Assembly: GCA_041389885.1 (NCBI GenBank)
Contig: JAWKRB010000040.1
Coordinates: 1-62,439 of the forward strand
Length of the DNA stretch: 62,439 bases
Direction: 5' to 3'
Source: JAWKRB01 sp041389885
Lineage (GTDB): Bacteria; Myxococcota_A; Polyangia; Polyangiales; Ga0077539
The notes below the pieces were generated by a model. It saw only the letters and a list, made by a program, of their open reading frames with translations, had not been told where the DNA came from and made no database searches. Position numbers and translations under genes: made by a program. Below are positions 1 through 8,715 of the stretch, in pieces; position 1 is the stretch's first letter, and the number at the start of each line of letters is the position of its first letter.

Positions 1-53
1 GCCAGCGTCCCCGCCGCGACGATCGACGTCATCAACGCCGCCGCGCGGAGCAC
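1..53 (-). CDS. 5' end of a protein with a signal-peptide-like N-terminus (runs off the left edge)
   Basis: Reading leftward from a GTG at 53, or from the ATG at 32 in the same frame, gives a short hydrophobic stretch rich in Ala, Leu and Val that is cut by the window edge. It resembles the start of a signal peptide or membrane anchor. There is no clear Shine-Dalgarno sequence. Only about 17 residues are visible, so no function can be assigned. Confidence 0.3.
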   Translation of the reverse strand, partial: MLRAAALMTSIVAAGTL

Positions 54-252
54 AGGGAACGAAATCGGCGACGAGCGAGACAACGCGCCGGGAGGATCCC
101 GACCCAGGGCAGAAGGTCAAGATCCCCGCAGCGGCGCGCTCGGCCGTTCGATCCCCACGGATCTCGGCAACACCCTGGAATCACTGAGAATATGTCAGAT
201 CTTCGAATCGCCCGACGCCGGGGGGGGCGAGGCCGTCCCCCCGCCGCGCCGA

Positions 253-2049
253 TCAGTCCGACTGCACGCCCGCGTACGAGACCACCGAGTCGTTGTGGAG
301 CCCCGCGGCGTTGGCCTCGTCGGTGTCGATGTGCATGTCGAGCACGAAGTCTTCGCGCACGCGCACCAGCACGTCGCCCATCTCCATCTCCCGGTCGCCG
401 TCGGCCTGCACGCGGATCACGTCCTTGTCCTTCACCCCGTAGGTGCGGGCGTCGTCGGGGCTCATGTGCACGTGCCGCTGCGCGAGGATCACCCCCCGCG
501 GGAGCCGCACCTCGCCCTTGGTCCCGCGCAGGGTGATCCCCGGCGTGTCGTCGAGCTGCCCGCTCTCGCGCAGCGGCGGCTTCACGCCGAGCACGAAGGC
601 GTCGGTGCGGGCGAGCTCCACCTGGGTCTCGCTCCGCAGCGGGTTGATGATCGCCACGCCGCGGATCTCCCCCTTGGGCCCCACGAGGTCCACCGTCTCG
701 CGGGTGACGTACTGTCCCTTCTGGGTCACGTCGCGCCGGTGCGAGAGCTCGTAGCCCTCGCCGAAGAGCGCCGCGCAGTCCTTCGCCGAGAGGTGCACGT
801 GGCGCACGCTCACCCCGACGGGGATGGGCCGCGCCTGCACGCTGCGAATCGCCGCCGTGGGACCGCGCAGGCAGCGCATGACCTCGCGGGCGATCATCCG
901 CTCCTCGTCGGTGGGGAGCACCAGCACCCGCGCGGGCGCGCGGCGCGTCGAGACGTCGGTGACCCCCGAGACCGCGAACGCGCTCGGGTCGGCGTTGCGC
1001 GCGGGGTCGAGGGAGACGCCCATGAAGGTCATCCCCTCGCACACCGCCGCGCGGAGCCGCGCGCTGTTCTCGCCGATGCCCCCGGTGAAGACCACCGCGT
1101 CGACGCCGCCGAGGATCGCCGCGTACGCGCCGAGGTACTTGCGCACGCGGTGGGTGAACACCTCGATGGCGAGGCGCGCGCTCACGTCGCCCTCGTCGGC
1201 CGCGCGCTCGATGTCGCGGTAGTCTCCGCTCGCGACGCCCGAGAGCCCCGCGAGGCCGCTCTGCCGGTTGAGCAGCGCGTCGACCTCGTCGGGGGACATC
1301 CCCCCGCGGCCCAGCAGCACGGGGATCGCCGGGTCGAGGTCGCCGCTGCGCGTGCCCATCACCAGCCCCTCGAGGGGCGTGAGGCCCATGGTGGTCTCCA
1401 CCGACACCCCGCCGTCGATCGCCGCGAGCGAGCAGCCGCCCCCGAGGTGACACGTCACCAGGCGCAGCCGCGAGAGGTCGGTGCGGAGGTGCTCCGCGGC
1501 CGAGAGGGCCATGTACTGATGGCTGGGTCCGTGAAAGCCGTAGCGGCGAATTCCGCGCTGGAGGTAGAGCGACTGCGGCACCGCGTAGGTGAAGGCCGCC
1601 GCGGGCATCTGCGCGTGAAACGCCGTGTCGAAGACCGCGACGTGCTCGGCCTCGGGGAGCACCGCCTGCGCGGCCTCGATGCCCGCGAGGTTCACCGGGT
1701 TGTGAATCGGCGCGAAGACCGCGCACTCGGTGATGGTGCGCTTCACCGCGTCGTCGATGCGCACCGGGCGAATGAGCTCCTCGCCGCCGTGCACCACCCT
1801 GTGCCCGACGGCCAGGGGCTCGGCGGCGTGGGCCAGGGCGCCCCTCGCCGCGAGCGACGCGAGCACCGCGGCGATGGCCTCGCGGTGCGTGGGCGCGTGC
1901 ACCGGGGTCGCGACGCGGTCGGCGCCGACGTGCGCCGCGTCGCCGCCGATGCGCTCCACGCGCCCCGTCGCGATGCGCGCCTCGGTGTCCATTTCGTAGA
2001 GGTTGTATTTCACCGACGTCGAGCCGGCGTTGAGCACGAGGACCTTCAT
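253..2049 (-). CDS. ackA: Fused acetate kinase - PduL-type phosphate acyltransferase
   Basis: This 598-residue protein joins two consecutive enzymes of acetate metabolism. Residues 1 to about 395 are a full-length acetate kinase: the N-terminus begins MKVLVLNAGSTSVKYN, followed by GHRVVHGG, the FDTAFH segment, GFHGPSHQY, the Gly-rich HLGGGCS loop, TRSGDLDPA and GGIGEN. From about residue 400 to the end comes a PduL domain with its two metal-binding His motifs, VRHVHLS and AQRHVHMSP. PduL makes acetyl-phosphate (or propionyl-phosphate) from acyl-CoA, and AckA turns it into acetate plus ATP, so the fusion could pass acetyl-phosphate directly between active sites. The order is kinase first. No microcompartment shell genes lie nearby. 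The frame is uninterrupted across the junction. Family assignment is clear; channelling is inference. Confidence 0.95.
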   Translation of the reverse strand: MKVLVLNAGSTSVKYNLYEMDTEARIATGRVERIGGDAAHVGADRVATPVHAPTHREAIAAVLASLAARGALAHAAEPLAVGHRVVHGGEELIRPVRIDDAVKRTITECAVFAPIHNPVNLAGIEAAQAVLPEAEHVAVFDTAFHAQMPAAAFTYAVPQSLYLQRGIRRYGFHGPSHQYMALSAAEHLRTDLSRLRLVTCHLGGGCSLAAIDGGVSVETTMGLTPLEGLVMGTRSGDLDPAIPVLLGRGGMSPDEVDALLNRQSGLAGLSGVASGDYRDIERAADEGDVSARLAIEVFTHRVRKYLGAYAAILGGVDAVVFTGGIGENSARLRAAVCEGMTFMGVSLDPARNADPSAFAVSGVTDVSTRRAPARVLVLPTDEERMIAREVMRCLRGPTAAIRSVQARPIPVGVSVRHVHLSAKDCAALFGEGYELSHRRDVTQKGQYVTRETVDLVGPKGEIRGVAIINPLRSETQVELARTDAFVLGVKPPLRESGQLDDTPGITLRGTKGEVRLPRGVILAQRHVHMSPDDARTYGVKDKDVIRVQADGDREMEMGDVLVRVREDFVLDMHIDTDEANAAGLHNDSVVSYAGVQSD

Positions 2050-2100
2050 GCCCGAAGTGATACCCGCGGCGACCGCGCGCGATCCAGCGCCGCGCGGCGA

Positions 2101-3558
2101 TCAGGGCGCGCGGACGAACACCGGGGCCCCCGTCAGCGGCACCGACCCGTCGCTCCCGCGAGGCAGCGCGTCGCCGGTGATCGACGTGAGGGTCCCCGCC
2201 GGCGCGGGCCAGGGCCACGGCTCGGCGCCGTCGCTCGCGCGCCACGCCGCCCAGCCGCGCTCGCCGCGATCTCCTTGCAGCGCAAGGACATACACGTCCT
2301 CTGGGGCGCCGGGCGGGAGCTCCCTCGCGGTGACCCGCAGCCCCCCGAGGGCGCGCAGCATCGACCGGAGCGCGGTGAACGCCGGCTTGGGCGCCGGGGG
2401 CGCGTCGTCGGAGGGGTCGGGGTCGTGGCGAAAGATCCCGAAGGAGTCTTCGGGCACGAGGTCGTCGACCCGCGACGGCCCATCGCCGAGCTCGTAGAGC
2501 CACACGCCGTCGACCCCCGCGAGGGCCGAGAGCAGCACGGCGCGGGTGAGGTAGCGGGCCTGCAGCGCCTCGGTGATGGTGGTGGTGACGGGCCAGCCCA
2601 CCTCGGTGATCCACAGGGGGCGCGTCGGGTCGTAGCCCGCGCCGGCGAGGGCCGCGGCCATCTCGCGGACCTTCTCGACGTGGGGCAGCTCGCGGGGCCC
2701 GGCGAACTCGGGGGAGACCCTCGGGGGGTAGAGGGTGTAGGCGTGCATCGCGAAGGCGTCGAGGGCGCCCGCGAGGCCCGGGTTCGCGTCGAGCGACTCC
2801 CGCGCGAAGGCCGCGCCGCCGGGGATCACCTGCGGGAGAAACACCGTGCCCCCGAAGGCCACGCGCGCGCCGGGGCGCTCGGCGAGCACCGCGTCTCGGG
2901 CCGCGCGCACGAGGGCGCCGAAGGCCGCGGGGTCGCCCGTGGCGCGGGAGCGCCAGAACCTGAAGCCCGCGTTGGGCTCGTTCCAGACCTCCCAGTCGCG
3001 CACGCGGTCGCCGTAGCGCCGCGCGGCGGCCGCCGCGTAGCGGGCGAAGGTCTGCGGGTCGTCGGGCGGGTGATACTCCGTCGCGTCGGGCGCGCTGGAG
3101 GCCCAGGGGTTTCCGTAGGCCAGCACCACGAGCAGCGAGACCCCCTCGGCGCTCGCCTCGGCGACGACGGGGTCGTAGTCCTCCCAGTGGAACTCGCCCT
3201 CGCGGGGCTCGACGTGGTGCCAGAAGACCTCGCGGCGCACCCGCCGCACGCCGAGCTCGCGCAGGGCGCTCCAGGCCCAGCGGCGACGGGCCGTCGCGGC
3301 GCCGCCCGCCCCCGTGGGCAGGTCGCGGCCAGGGAGCGAGAAGCCCACGAGGTCCGAGAGCGCGCGGGTCGAGGGCGGGAGCACCCGCTGGGGCGCGCGA
3401 ACGTCCTCTGCCGCAGGGACATCTGTCACGTCTTCAGTCTCGCGCGCGTCTCCCCCATCGAAGACGACCGCGGTCGCGTCGAGGGAGGCGTCGGCGGGGG
3501 CGGCGGGCCTCGCGGCGCAGGCGGCGAGGCAGAGCCCGGCGAGGAGCGCCCGCGTCAC
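2101..3558 (-). CDS. Secreted lipoprotein glycoside hydrolase (GH5/GH39-like TIM barrel)
   Basis: This 485-residue protein starts with a lipoprotein signal peptide (LCLAAC, lipid-anchored Cys at about 14). An Asp-rich linker of about 45 residues follows, then a TIM-barrel glycosidase domain. The segment ending VWNEPN places the acid/base Glu at about 194, and ITEVGWP places the nucleophile Glu at about 319. This is the clan GH-A arrangement seen in GH5, GH39 and related families. The HW-ED region and LGVRRVRRE resemble xylosidase and putative cellulase relatives, but the substrate cannot be read from sequence. The lipoprotein signal puts it in the outer membrane or periplasm. Its start overlaps the stop of the SRPBCC gene by 4 bases, so the two are probably co-transcribed. 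Confidence 0.85.
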   Translation of the reverse strand: MTRALLAGLCLAACAARPAAPADASLDATAVVFDGGDARETEDVTDVPAAEDVRAPQRVLPPSTRALSDLVGFSLPGRDLPTGAGGAATARRRWAWSALRELGVRRVRREVFWHHVEPREGEFHWEDYDPVVAEASAEGVSLLVVLAYGNPWASSAPDATEYHPPDDPQTFARYAAAAARRYGDRVRDWEVWNEPNAGFRFWRSRATGDPAAFGALVRAARDAVLAERPGARVAFGGTVFLPQVIPGGAAFARESLDANPGLAGALDAFAMHAYTLYPPRVSPEFAGPRELPHVEKVREMAAALAGAGYDPTRPLWITEVGWPVTTTITEALQARYLTRAVLLSALAGVDGVWLYELGDGPSRVDDLVPEDSFGIFRHDPDPSDDAPPAPKPAFTALRSMLRALGGLRVTARELPPGAPEDVYVLALQGDRGERGWAAWRASDGAEPWPWPAPAGTLTSITGDALPRGSDGSVPLTGAPVFVRAP

Positions 3559-3895
3559 GTCACGCGGGCCTCGGCGGCGGCGGCGGCCATGGCGGCGAGG
3601 CCGCGCTCGAAGTCCTTGCCGACCATCGCGTCCATGTTCATGAACACGCCGAAGGCCTTGGCGACGAAGCCGTTCTCGCCCTCCATCGCCCAGGTCACCC
3701 GGGTCCCCTCGCCCGCGGCCTCGAGGGTGAAGATCGTGCGGTTCTTCGCGGGGAAGGGCTTGATGAACTCCAGGTCGAGCTCGACCCGCGCGCCCTGCTC
3801 CGCGCCGGTGATGCGCATGGAGCCGCCGCCGGGCGCGTGGAGACGTAGAGCGCGAAGGCGCCGAGGGTGATCGCGAGTCCGACGAGGAGGTGCAT
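3555..3895 (-). pseudogene. SRPBCC (polyketide-cyclase/START-like) membrane-anchored protein with internal deletion
   Basis: The last 87 codons (3818 to 3555) encode the C-terminal half of an SRPBCC lipid-binding-fold protein, with the family signature RVTWAM...FMNMDAMVGKDFERGL. Immediately upstream, in another frame, an ATG at 3895 opens a hydrophobic N-terminal anchor followed by STRP, exactly as full-length members begin. The middle portion of about 55-60 residues between them is absent, including the first beta strand and the FHRW-type motif, and the frame changes at the join near 3825. Either a real deletion inactivated the gene or the assembly collapsed here. The C-terminal ORF alone would not make a complete fold. 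The preceding gene ends 53 bases upstream on the same strand. Confidence 0.65.
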
Positions 3896-3948
3896 GACGC
3901 CGCGAGCGTGCCGCAGGACGCGCGGGAGCGAGAACTTTCGCGCGAGGC

Positions 3949-5835
3949 TCAGCGCCGCGGGCGCCGCAGCGAGATCACGTTCTGCGTGTGCAGCATGTGC
4001 AGCGTGCGCAGGACCTCGAAGCTCGGCATCGTCGACACGTCGATGATGTCCTCGATGCTCGATCCCCCGTCGATGAGCGAGAGCACGAAGCCCGCGCGGT
4101 GGTCGAGGGCGAGCCAGCGGAGCTCGGAGCGCGCCATGGTCAGCACGGGCACGTGGTCGAGGTCGCCGAGGCGGCCGATGTAGATCGCGCGCAGGCGCTT
4201 GCGGCACTGCTCGTCTATGCGCAGCGCCTCGCCGTCATGGGGGTCGATCTCGACGAGCCGCTGCGCGAGGCCCAGCGCGCCGCTGAAGTCGTCGAGCTCG
4301 AAGCGCTCCCGCATCTCACGGCGCAGCGCGAGCTCGCCGAGCTCCTCCTGCGGCGCGGGCGCGGGCGCGGGCGCGGGCGAGCGGGTCGTCGGGATCGCCT
4401 CTTCAGGGATCACGATCCCGACCGCGGGGGTGGCCTTGTGCTGCCGCAGCGCGGAGGCGCGCGCGAGGTCCTGCCGCCGCGGGAAGGTCACCGGCGTGAC
4501 GTCGTCTGCCAGCGGCGCGGACCAGCTGTTCTCGTCGGCGAAGGGCGCGTCAGAGAGCGCGGCGGCGAGCGGAGACATCGACGGCGGCGGCGGCGGCGGC
4601 GGCGGCTCGGCGGCGGGCTGAGGCTTGAAGGGAGGCGGCGCGGGCGCCTGGCGAGACGGCGGGGGTGGCAGCGGCGGGAGCGCACCGGCGCGAGGGCTCG
4701 TGGGCGGCTTGAAGGTCGACGGCCCAGGGATCTGCCCCGTCGGGCGCGAGCGCGGCGGGAGCCTCGGCGGCGCCCGGTGGCCCAGGCGCGCCGCAGGGTC
4801 GACCGGCGGGGGCACGGTCGAGGGCGTCGGGTGCAGCAGGTCCTCGGTCGGCGCGGGGGCGATGGGCGTCGGGGTCAGGGGGAGCGCGTGGGGCGAGAGC
4901 GGTCCACCGCGGGCCTCGGCGCTGATGATCGGGTTCACGATCGGCGTCGGCGCGCGCATCACCGACAGGGGAGCCGGCGGGCGCACCGGCGTCGGCGGCC
5001 GAGACTCGCGAGGCTCCGGCGTCGGCGCAGGCTCGGCCATGGGCGGGATCGTGCTCGCCCTCGGCACGATCGGCGTCGAGGGCCGGGGGATGGGGACGGG
5101 CGGGGGAAGCGCCGCGGGCGCCGCGTCTCCCACGCCGAAGATCATCGTCGAGCTGCCCGCGCGCCGAGACGCCATGACCGAGGGGATCCCTGGCGCCGTG
5201 GGGTTCACCGGCGGACGGCTCGCGCGGGTCACCGCGGTCGAGATCGGTCCCGCAGACACCCCTCGGGGGGTTGGTGTGTCAAACTCGAAGGAGAGCGCGT
5301 CGTCCTCGGGCGGATCGACCGCGAAGAAGGCCCTGGGGCTGGGCGCCGGGGGCTCGGGCGCGGGAGGCTCGAGGGCCGGGGGCTCGGGCGCGGGAGGCTC
5401 GGGGGCCGGGGGCTCGGGCGCGGGGAACCAGCCGAAATCAATGAAGGCGCCCGCGGCGCCCTCGGCCTCGGGGGGCGCGTCGCTCTCCTCGGCGGGGCTG
5501 AGCTCGGCGGGGGAGAGCGCGCCCTCGTCGTCCATCACCTCGGCGGTGGGTCGGCGGAGCTCGTGGGCGAAGCTCTGCACGTCCTCCACCGAGAACGACT
5601 GGGTGCGCGTGAACGACGGCGGCGGCTGCCGGGGGGCGTCCGACGGGTCCCACTCCCAGGCCTCGGGGCCTTCGGACGCGGGCGCGTCGTCGATCGACGG
5701 GAGCACCACCGGAGTCTTCTTGCGAGAAGGCTCCGGGGGCTCCGGGGGCGGCTGCGGCGTAGGCGCAGGCGCGTCGTCGAGGAGACCGAACCAGTCGTCT
5801 GGCTCGATGCTCGGCGGGTCCTTCGCGCCCATCAC
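3949..5835 (-). CDS. Large Pro-rich cytoplasmic protein with C-terminal TPR and winged-helix-like region
   Basis: This 628-residue protein has a long, low-complexity N-terminal part rich in Pro, Ala and acidic residues, including tandem PAPEPPA-type repeats at about residues 138-165. The ordered part is confined to roughly the last 140 residues. First comes a TPR-like helix pair (FELDDFSGALGLAQRLVEID, then DGEAL). A C-terminal region follows (LDHRAGFVLSLIDGGSSIEDI...LRTLHMLHTQNVISL), resembling the C-terminal tails of several myxobacterial signalling proteins. No signal peptide or membrane segment is visible. It starts 21 bases after the dnaK stop, so both probably share a transcript and it may be a client or partner of that Hsp70. 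Function unknown. Confidence 0.8.
   Translation of the reverse strand: MMGAKDPPSIEPDDWFGLLDDAPAPTPQPPPEPPEPSRKKTPVVLPSIDDAPASEGPEAWEWDPSDAPRQPPPSFTRTQSFSVEDVQSFAHELRRPTAEVMDDEGALSPAELSPAEESDAPPEAEGAAGAFIDFGWFPAPEPPAPEPPAPEPPALEPPAPEPPAPSPRAFFAVDPPEDDALSFEFDTPTPRGVSAGPISTAVTRASRPPVNPTAPGIPSVMASRRAGSSTMIFGVGDAAPAALPPPVPIPRPSTPIVPRASTIPPMAEPAPTPEPRESRPPTPVRPPAPLSVMRAPTPIVNPIISAEARGGPLSPHALPLTPTPIAPAPTEDLLHPTPSTVPPPVDPAARLGHRAPPRLPPRSRPTGQIPGPSTFKPPTSPRAGALPPLPPPPSRQAPAPPPFKPQPAAEPPPPPPPPSMSPLAAALSDAPFADENSWSAPLADDVTPVTFPRRQDLARASALRQHKATPAVGIVIPEEAIPTTRSPAPAPAPAPQEELGELALRREMRERFELDDFSGALGLAQRLVEIDPHDGEALRIDEQCRKRLRAIYIGRLGDLDHVPVLTMARSELRWLALDHRAGFVLSLIDGGSSIEDIIDVSTMPSFEVLRTLHMLHTQNVISLRRPRR
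5336..5424. repeat. Tandem GC-rich repeat coding for PAPEPPA units
   Basis: About five near-identical 18-21 bp units (GGCTCGGGCGCGGGAGGCTCG and variants) lie inside the Pro-rich protein gene. They encode an alternating Pro-Glu-Pro-Pro-Ala linker and are prone to slippage and length variation. Confidence 0.75.
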
Positions 5836-5856
5836 GTCCTACTCCGGGGCATCGCT

Positions 5857-7692
5857 TCAGCCCTTGGACACGACGCCCTTGAACATGCGCAGCGTGCGGT
5901 TCAGGGCGTCAACCTGCTCCTTGAGCGCCGCGTCGTCTCGGCGATCAATGGCCAGCCTCGTGCGTTCGATGACGCCCTGGGCCTTGTCCAGCGCGTCGCG
6001 CCCGTAGTCGCTGCCGCCGACGACCTTCGCGACCTTCTCGAAGAGCCGCTGGATCTCATCGATGAGCCCCTCGGCCTCCTGGCGCAGCTCCTCGGATCGC
6101 TCGTCGCGCTTGCGCTCGACGGCGTACTGCTGCCCCTCGCCGATCATCGCCTCGATCTCCTCGCGGGTGAGCCCCGAGGTCGCGGTGACGGTGATCGACT
6201 GCTCCTTGCCGGTCTCGAGGTCCTTCGCGTGCACGCTGACGATGCCGTCGGCGTTGATCTCGAAGGTGACCTCGATCTCGACCATGCCCGCGGGCGCGCG
6301 GCGCAGGCCCGTGAGAATGAACTCGCCGAGGAGCTCGTTCTGGTCGGCCTGCTCGTTCTCCCCCTGCATCACGAGGATCTTCACCGCGGTCTGGTTGTCC
6401 CGCGAGGTGGTGAAGGTCTTGGTGCGCGCGGTGGGGACCGTGGTGTCTTTCGGGATGATGGGCTCGAAGAGCCCGCCCGCGACCATCATCCCGAGGGTCT
6501 GCGGGGTCACGTCGAGGAGCACCACCTTGGCGTTCTCGAGCGCGGCGTCTTCGATGAGCGCGGCGCCCTGAATCGCAGCGCCGATGGCCACGACCTCGTC
6601 GGGGTGCACGCCCTTCGACGCCTCGCGGCCGAAGAACTCCGCCACGCTGCTCTGCACCAGCGGCATGCGGGTCATGCCGCCCACGAGGATCACGTCCTCG
6701 ACCTCGTCGCGGGAGAGCCCGGCGTCGTCGAGGGTCTGCCGCACGATCTCGATGGTGCGCTCGACCAGGTCGGCGGTGAGCGACTCGAAATCCGCGCGGG
6801 AGAGCACCCGCTGGAGGTGAAGCGGGTCGTTGCGCCCGGACGAGATGATGAACGGGAGGTTGATCTCCACCTCGCGCACCGACGACAGCTCGATCTTGGC
6901 CTTCTCCGCGGCGTCTTTCAGGCGCTGCAGGGCCATGCGGTCTTTGCGCAGGTCGATGCCGTGCTCGTCTTTGAAGCCCTCGACGAGGCGCTCGATGACC
7001 TTCGCGTCGAAGTCTTCGCCGCCGAGGAAGGTGTCGCCCGCGGTGCTGATGACCTTGAAGACGCCCGACGACCCGATCTCGAGCACGGAGACGTCGAAGG
7101 TGCCTCCGCCGAGGTCGTACACCGCGACGGTGCGGTCGATGTTGCGGCCGAAGCCGTAGGCGAGGGCGGCGGCGGTGGGCTCGTTGATGATCCGAATGAC
7201 CTCGAGGCCCGCGATGGCCCCCGCGTCCTTCGTCGCCTGCCGCTGGTTGTCGTTGAAGTACGCAGGGACCGTGACCACGGCCTTGTGCACCTCCTGCCCG
7301 AGGTACTCCTCGGCGATGAGCTTCATCTCCGCGAGGACCATCCCCGAGATCTCGGGCACGGAGTAGGTCTTCTCCCGGAGCTGCACCCGCACGTCGCCGT
7401 GGGGACCCTCGACGATGGTGTACGAGGCGGTGGTCGCGACCTGACGCACCTGGGGGGAGTTCCACTTGCGGCCGATGAGCCGCTTCGCGGAGTAGACCGA
7501 GTTCTCGGCGTTGGTGATCGCCTGGCGCTTCGCCAGGTGCCCCACCAGCCGCTTGCCGGCCTCTGTCAGCGCCACCATCGACGGGGTGGTCTTGTAGCCA
7601 CCGCGGTTCGCGATGACCACCGCGGTGCCGTTCTCTACGACGGCAACGCAGCTGTTGGTCGTTCCCAGATCAATCCCGATGACCTTGTCCAT
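5857..7692 (-). CDS. dnaK: Hsp70-family molecular chaperone DnaK
   Basis: This 611-residue protein is a complete Hsp70. The ATPase domain carries IGIDLGTTNSCVAV at the start, VTVPAYFNDNQRQATKDAG, the DLGGGTFDVS phosphate loop and VGGMTRMP. The linker DVTPQTLGMM leads into the beta-sandwich substrate-binding domain and a helical lid. It is slightly short for DnaK because the long Gly-rich, acidic C-terminal tail is missing; it ends soon after the lid. No grpE, dnaJ or CIRCE element is adjacent, so this is probably a secondary, specialised DnaK like those found in multiple copies in myxobacteria. It is followed 21 bases later by the Pro-rich TPR protein. A separate J-domain gene at 30.8 kb is a possible co-chaperone, which is only a guess. 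Confidence 0.96.
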   Translation of the reverse strand: MDKVIGIDLGTTNSCVAVVENGTAVVIANRGGYKTTPSMVALTEAGKRLVGHLAKRQAITNAENSVYSAKRLIGRKWNSPQVRQVATTASYTIVEGPHGDVRVQLREKTYSVPEISGMVLAEMKLIAEEYLGQEVHKAVVTVPAYFNDNQRQATKDAGAIAGLEVIRIINEPTAAALAYGFGRNIDRTVAVYDLGGGTFDVSVLEIGSSGVFKVISTAGDTFLGGEDFDAKVIERLVEGFKDEHGIDLRKDRMALQRLKDAAEKAKIELSSVREVEINLPFIISSGRNDPLHLQRVLSRADFESLTADLVERTIEIVRQTLDDAGLSRDEVEDVILVGGMTRMPLVQSSVAEFFGREASKGVHPDEVVAIGAAIQGAALIEDAALENAKVVLLDVTPQTLGMMVAGGLFEPIIPKDTTVPTARTKTFTTSRDNQTAVKILVMQGENEQADQNELLGEFILTGLRRAPAGMVEIEVTFEINADGIVSVHAKDLETGKEQSITVTATSGLTREEIEAMIGEGQQYAVERKRDERSEELRQEAEGLIDEIQRLFEKVAKVVGGSDYGRDALDKAQGVIERTRLAIDRRDDAALKEQVDALNRTLRMFKGVVSKG

Positions 7693-7815
7693 CCGTCACC
7701 CTGTGTACTCGGAACCGCAGCGTCGCGCTTCTCGACGCCCGAGAGTGTCTTGGAAATGTCCCGGCAGGTCCAGAACCTTGTGCGCGCGGTTCGCCCGCGA
7801 GGCAGGGGGCGTTGG

Positions 7816-8715
7816 TTATGGGCGAAAGAGGTGATCCAGCAGCGCCTTCTGGGCGTGCAGCCGGTTCTCGGCCTCGTCCCACACCGCGACCTCGGGGCCG
7901 TCGAGGTACACCCCGTCGATCTCCTCGCCCCGGTGCGCCGGCAGACAATGCAGCACCAGCGCCCTCGGGTCGGCCAGGGACATCAGCTCGGGGTCGACGA
8001 TCCACCCGGCGAAATCGCGCATCCTCCGGGCGTTCTCGGCCTCCTGCCCCATGCTGGTCCACACGTCGGTGATCACCACGTCGGCGCCCCGCACGGCCTC
8101 GCGGGGGTCGTGCGACACCCGCACCGACGGCGGCAGCACCCCAGGCGCGAAGGCGTAGCCCTCGGGGCTCGCGACCGTGAGGTCGAGGCCCAGGAGCGCC
8201 GCGGCCTCGGCCCAGCTCCGCGCGACGTTGTTCCCGTCGCCCACCCAGGTGTAGTGCAAACCCTTGAGACCCCCGCGCTTCTCGCGCACGGTCATCAGGT
8301 CGGCGAGGATCTGGCAGGGGTGCTCCTCGTCGGTGAGGGCGTTCACCACGGGCACCGAGGCGAAGCGCGCGAGCTCCTCGACGCGGTCTTGCCCGAAGGT
8401 GCGCATGACGATGGCGTGCACGTAGCGCGAGAGCGTGCGGGCGGTGTCGGCGAGCGACTCGCCGCGACCGAGCTGCGAGTCCTTCGCGTTGATCACCACG
8501 GGGTGCCCCCCGAGCTCGAACACCCCGACCTCGAACGACACCCGCGTGCGCGTCGACGATTTCTCGAAGATCAGCGCGACGCTCTTGCCCTCCAGGGTGC
8601 GCCTGCGCACGCCCATGGAGCGCTGGTTCTTCATCGCGATCGCGTGGTCGAGCAGGGTGTGCACCTCCTCGGCCCGCAGGTCAGACATCCTCAGAAAATC
8701 TCGCTTGGCCCTCAT
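7816..8715 (-). CDS. argF: Ornithine carbamoyltransferase
   Basis: This 299-residue enzyme condenses carbamoyl phosphate with ornithine to give citrulline in arginine synthesis. The carbamoyl-phosphate motif SSTRTRVSFE is near residue 55, the ornithine-side HPCQILAD motif is near 135, and the catalytic HCLPAHRGEE motif with its Cys is near 265. Length is normal for the family. The ATG at 8715 overlaps the argD stop as ATGA, indicating translational coupling. The order argD-argF on one strand fits an arginine operon. No other arg gene is visible here. Confidence 0.96.
   Translation of the reverse strand: MRAKRDFLRMSDLRAEEVHTLLDHAIAMKNQRSMGVRRRTLEGKSVALIFEKSSTRTRVSFEVGVFELGGHPVVINAKDSQLGRGESLADTARTLSRYVHAIVMRTFGQDRVEELARFASVPVVNALTDEEHPCQILADLMTVREKRGGLKGLHYTWVGDGNNVARSWAEAAALLGLDLTVASPEGYAFAPGVLPPSVRVSHDPREAVRGADVVITDVWTSMGQEAENARRMRDFAGWIVDPELMSLADPRALVLHCLPAHRGEEIDGVYLDGPEVAVWDEAENRLHAQKALLDHLFRP

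Noticed and set aside
219..243. GC hairpin (CGGGGGG...CCCCCCG) after the acetate kinase gene
   Set aside because: It has no T-run on the transcribed side and could be chance in GC-rich DNA, so I do not call it a terminator.
32..2614. Long open frame of about 860 codons opposite in phase to the fused acetate kinase gene
   Set aside because: Its translation is Arg/Ala/Pro-rich with no family motif and it covers a well-supported gene. Long shadow frames are expected at this G+C content.
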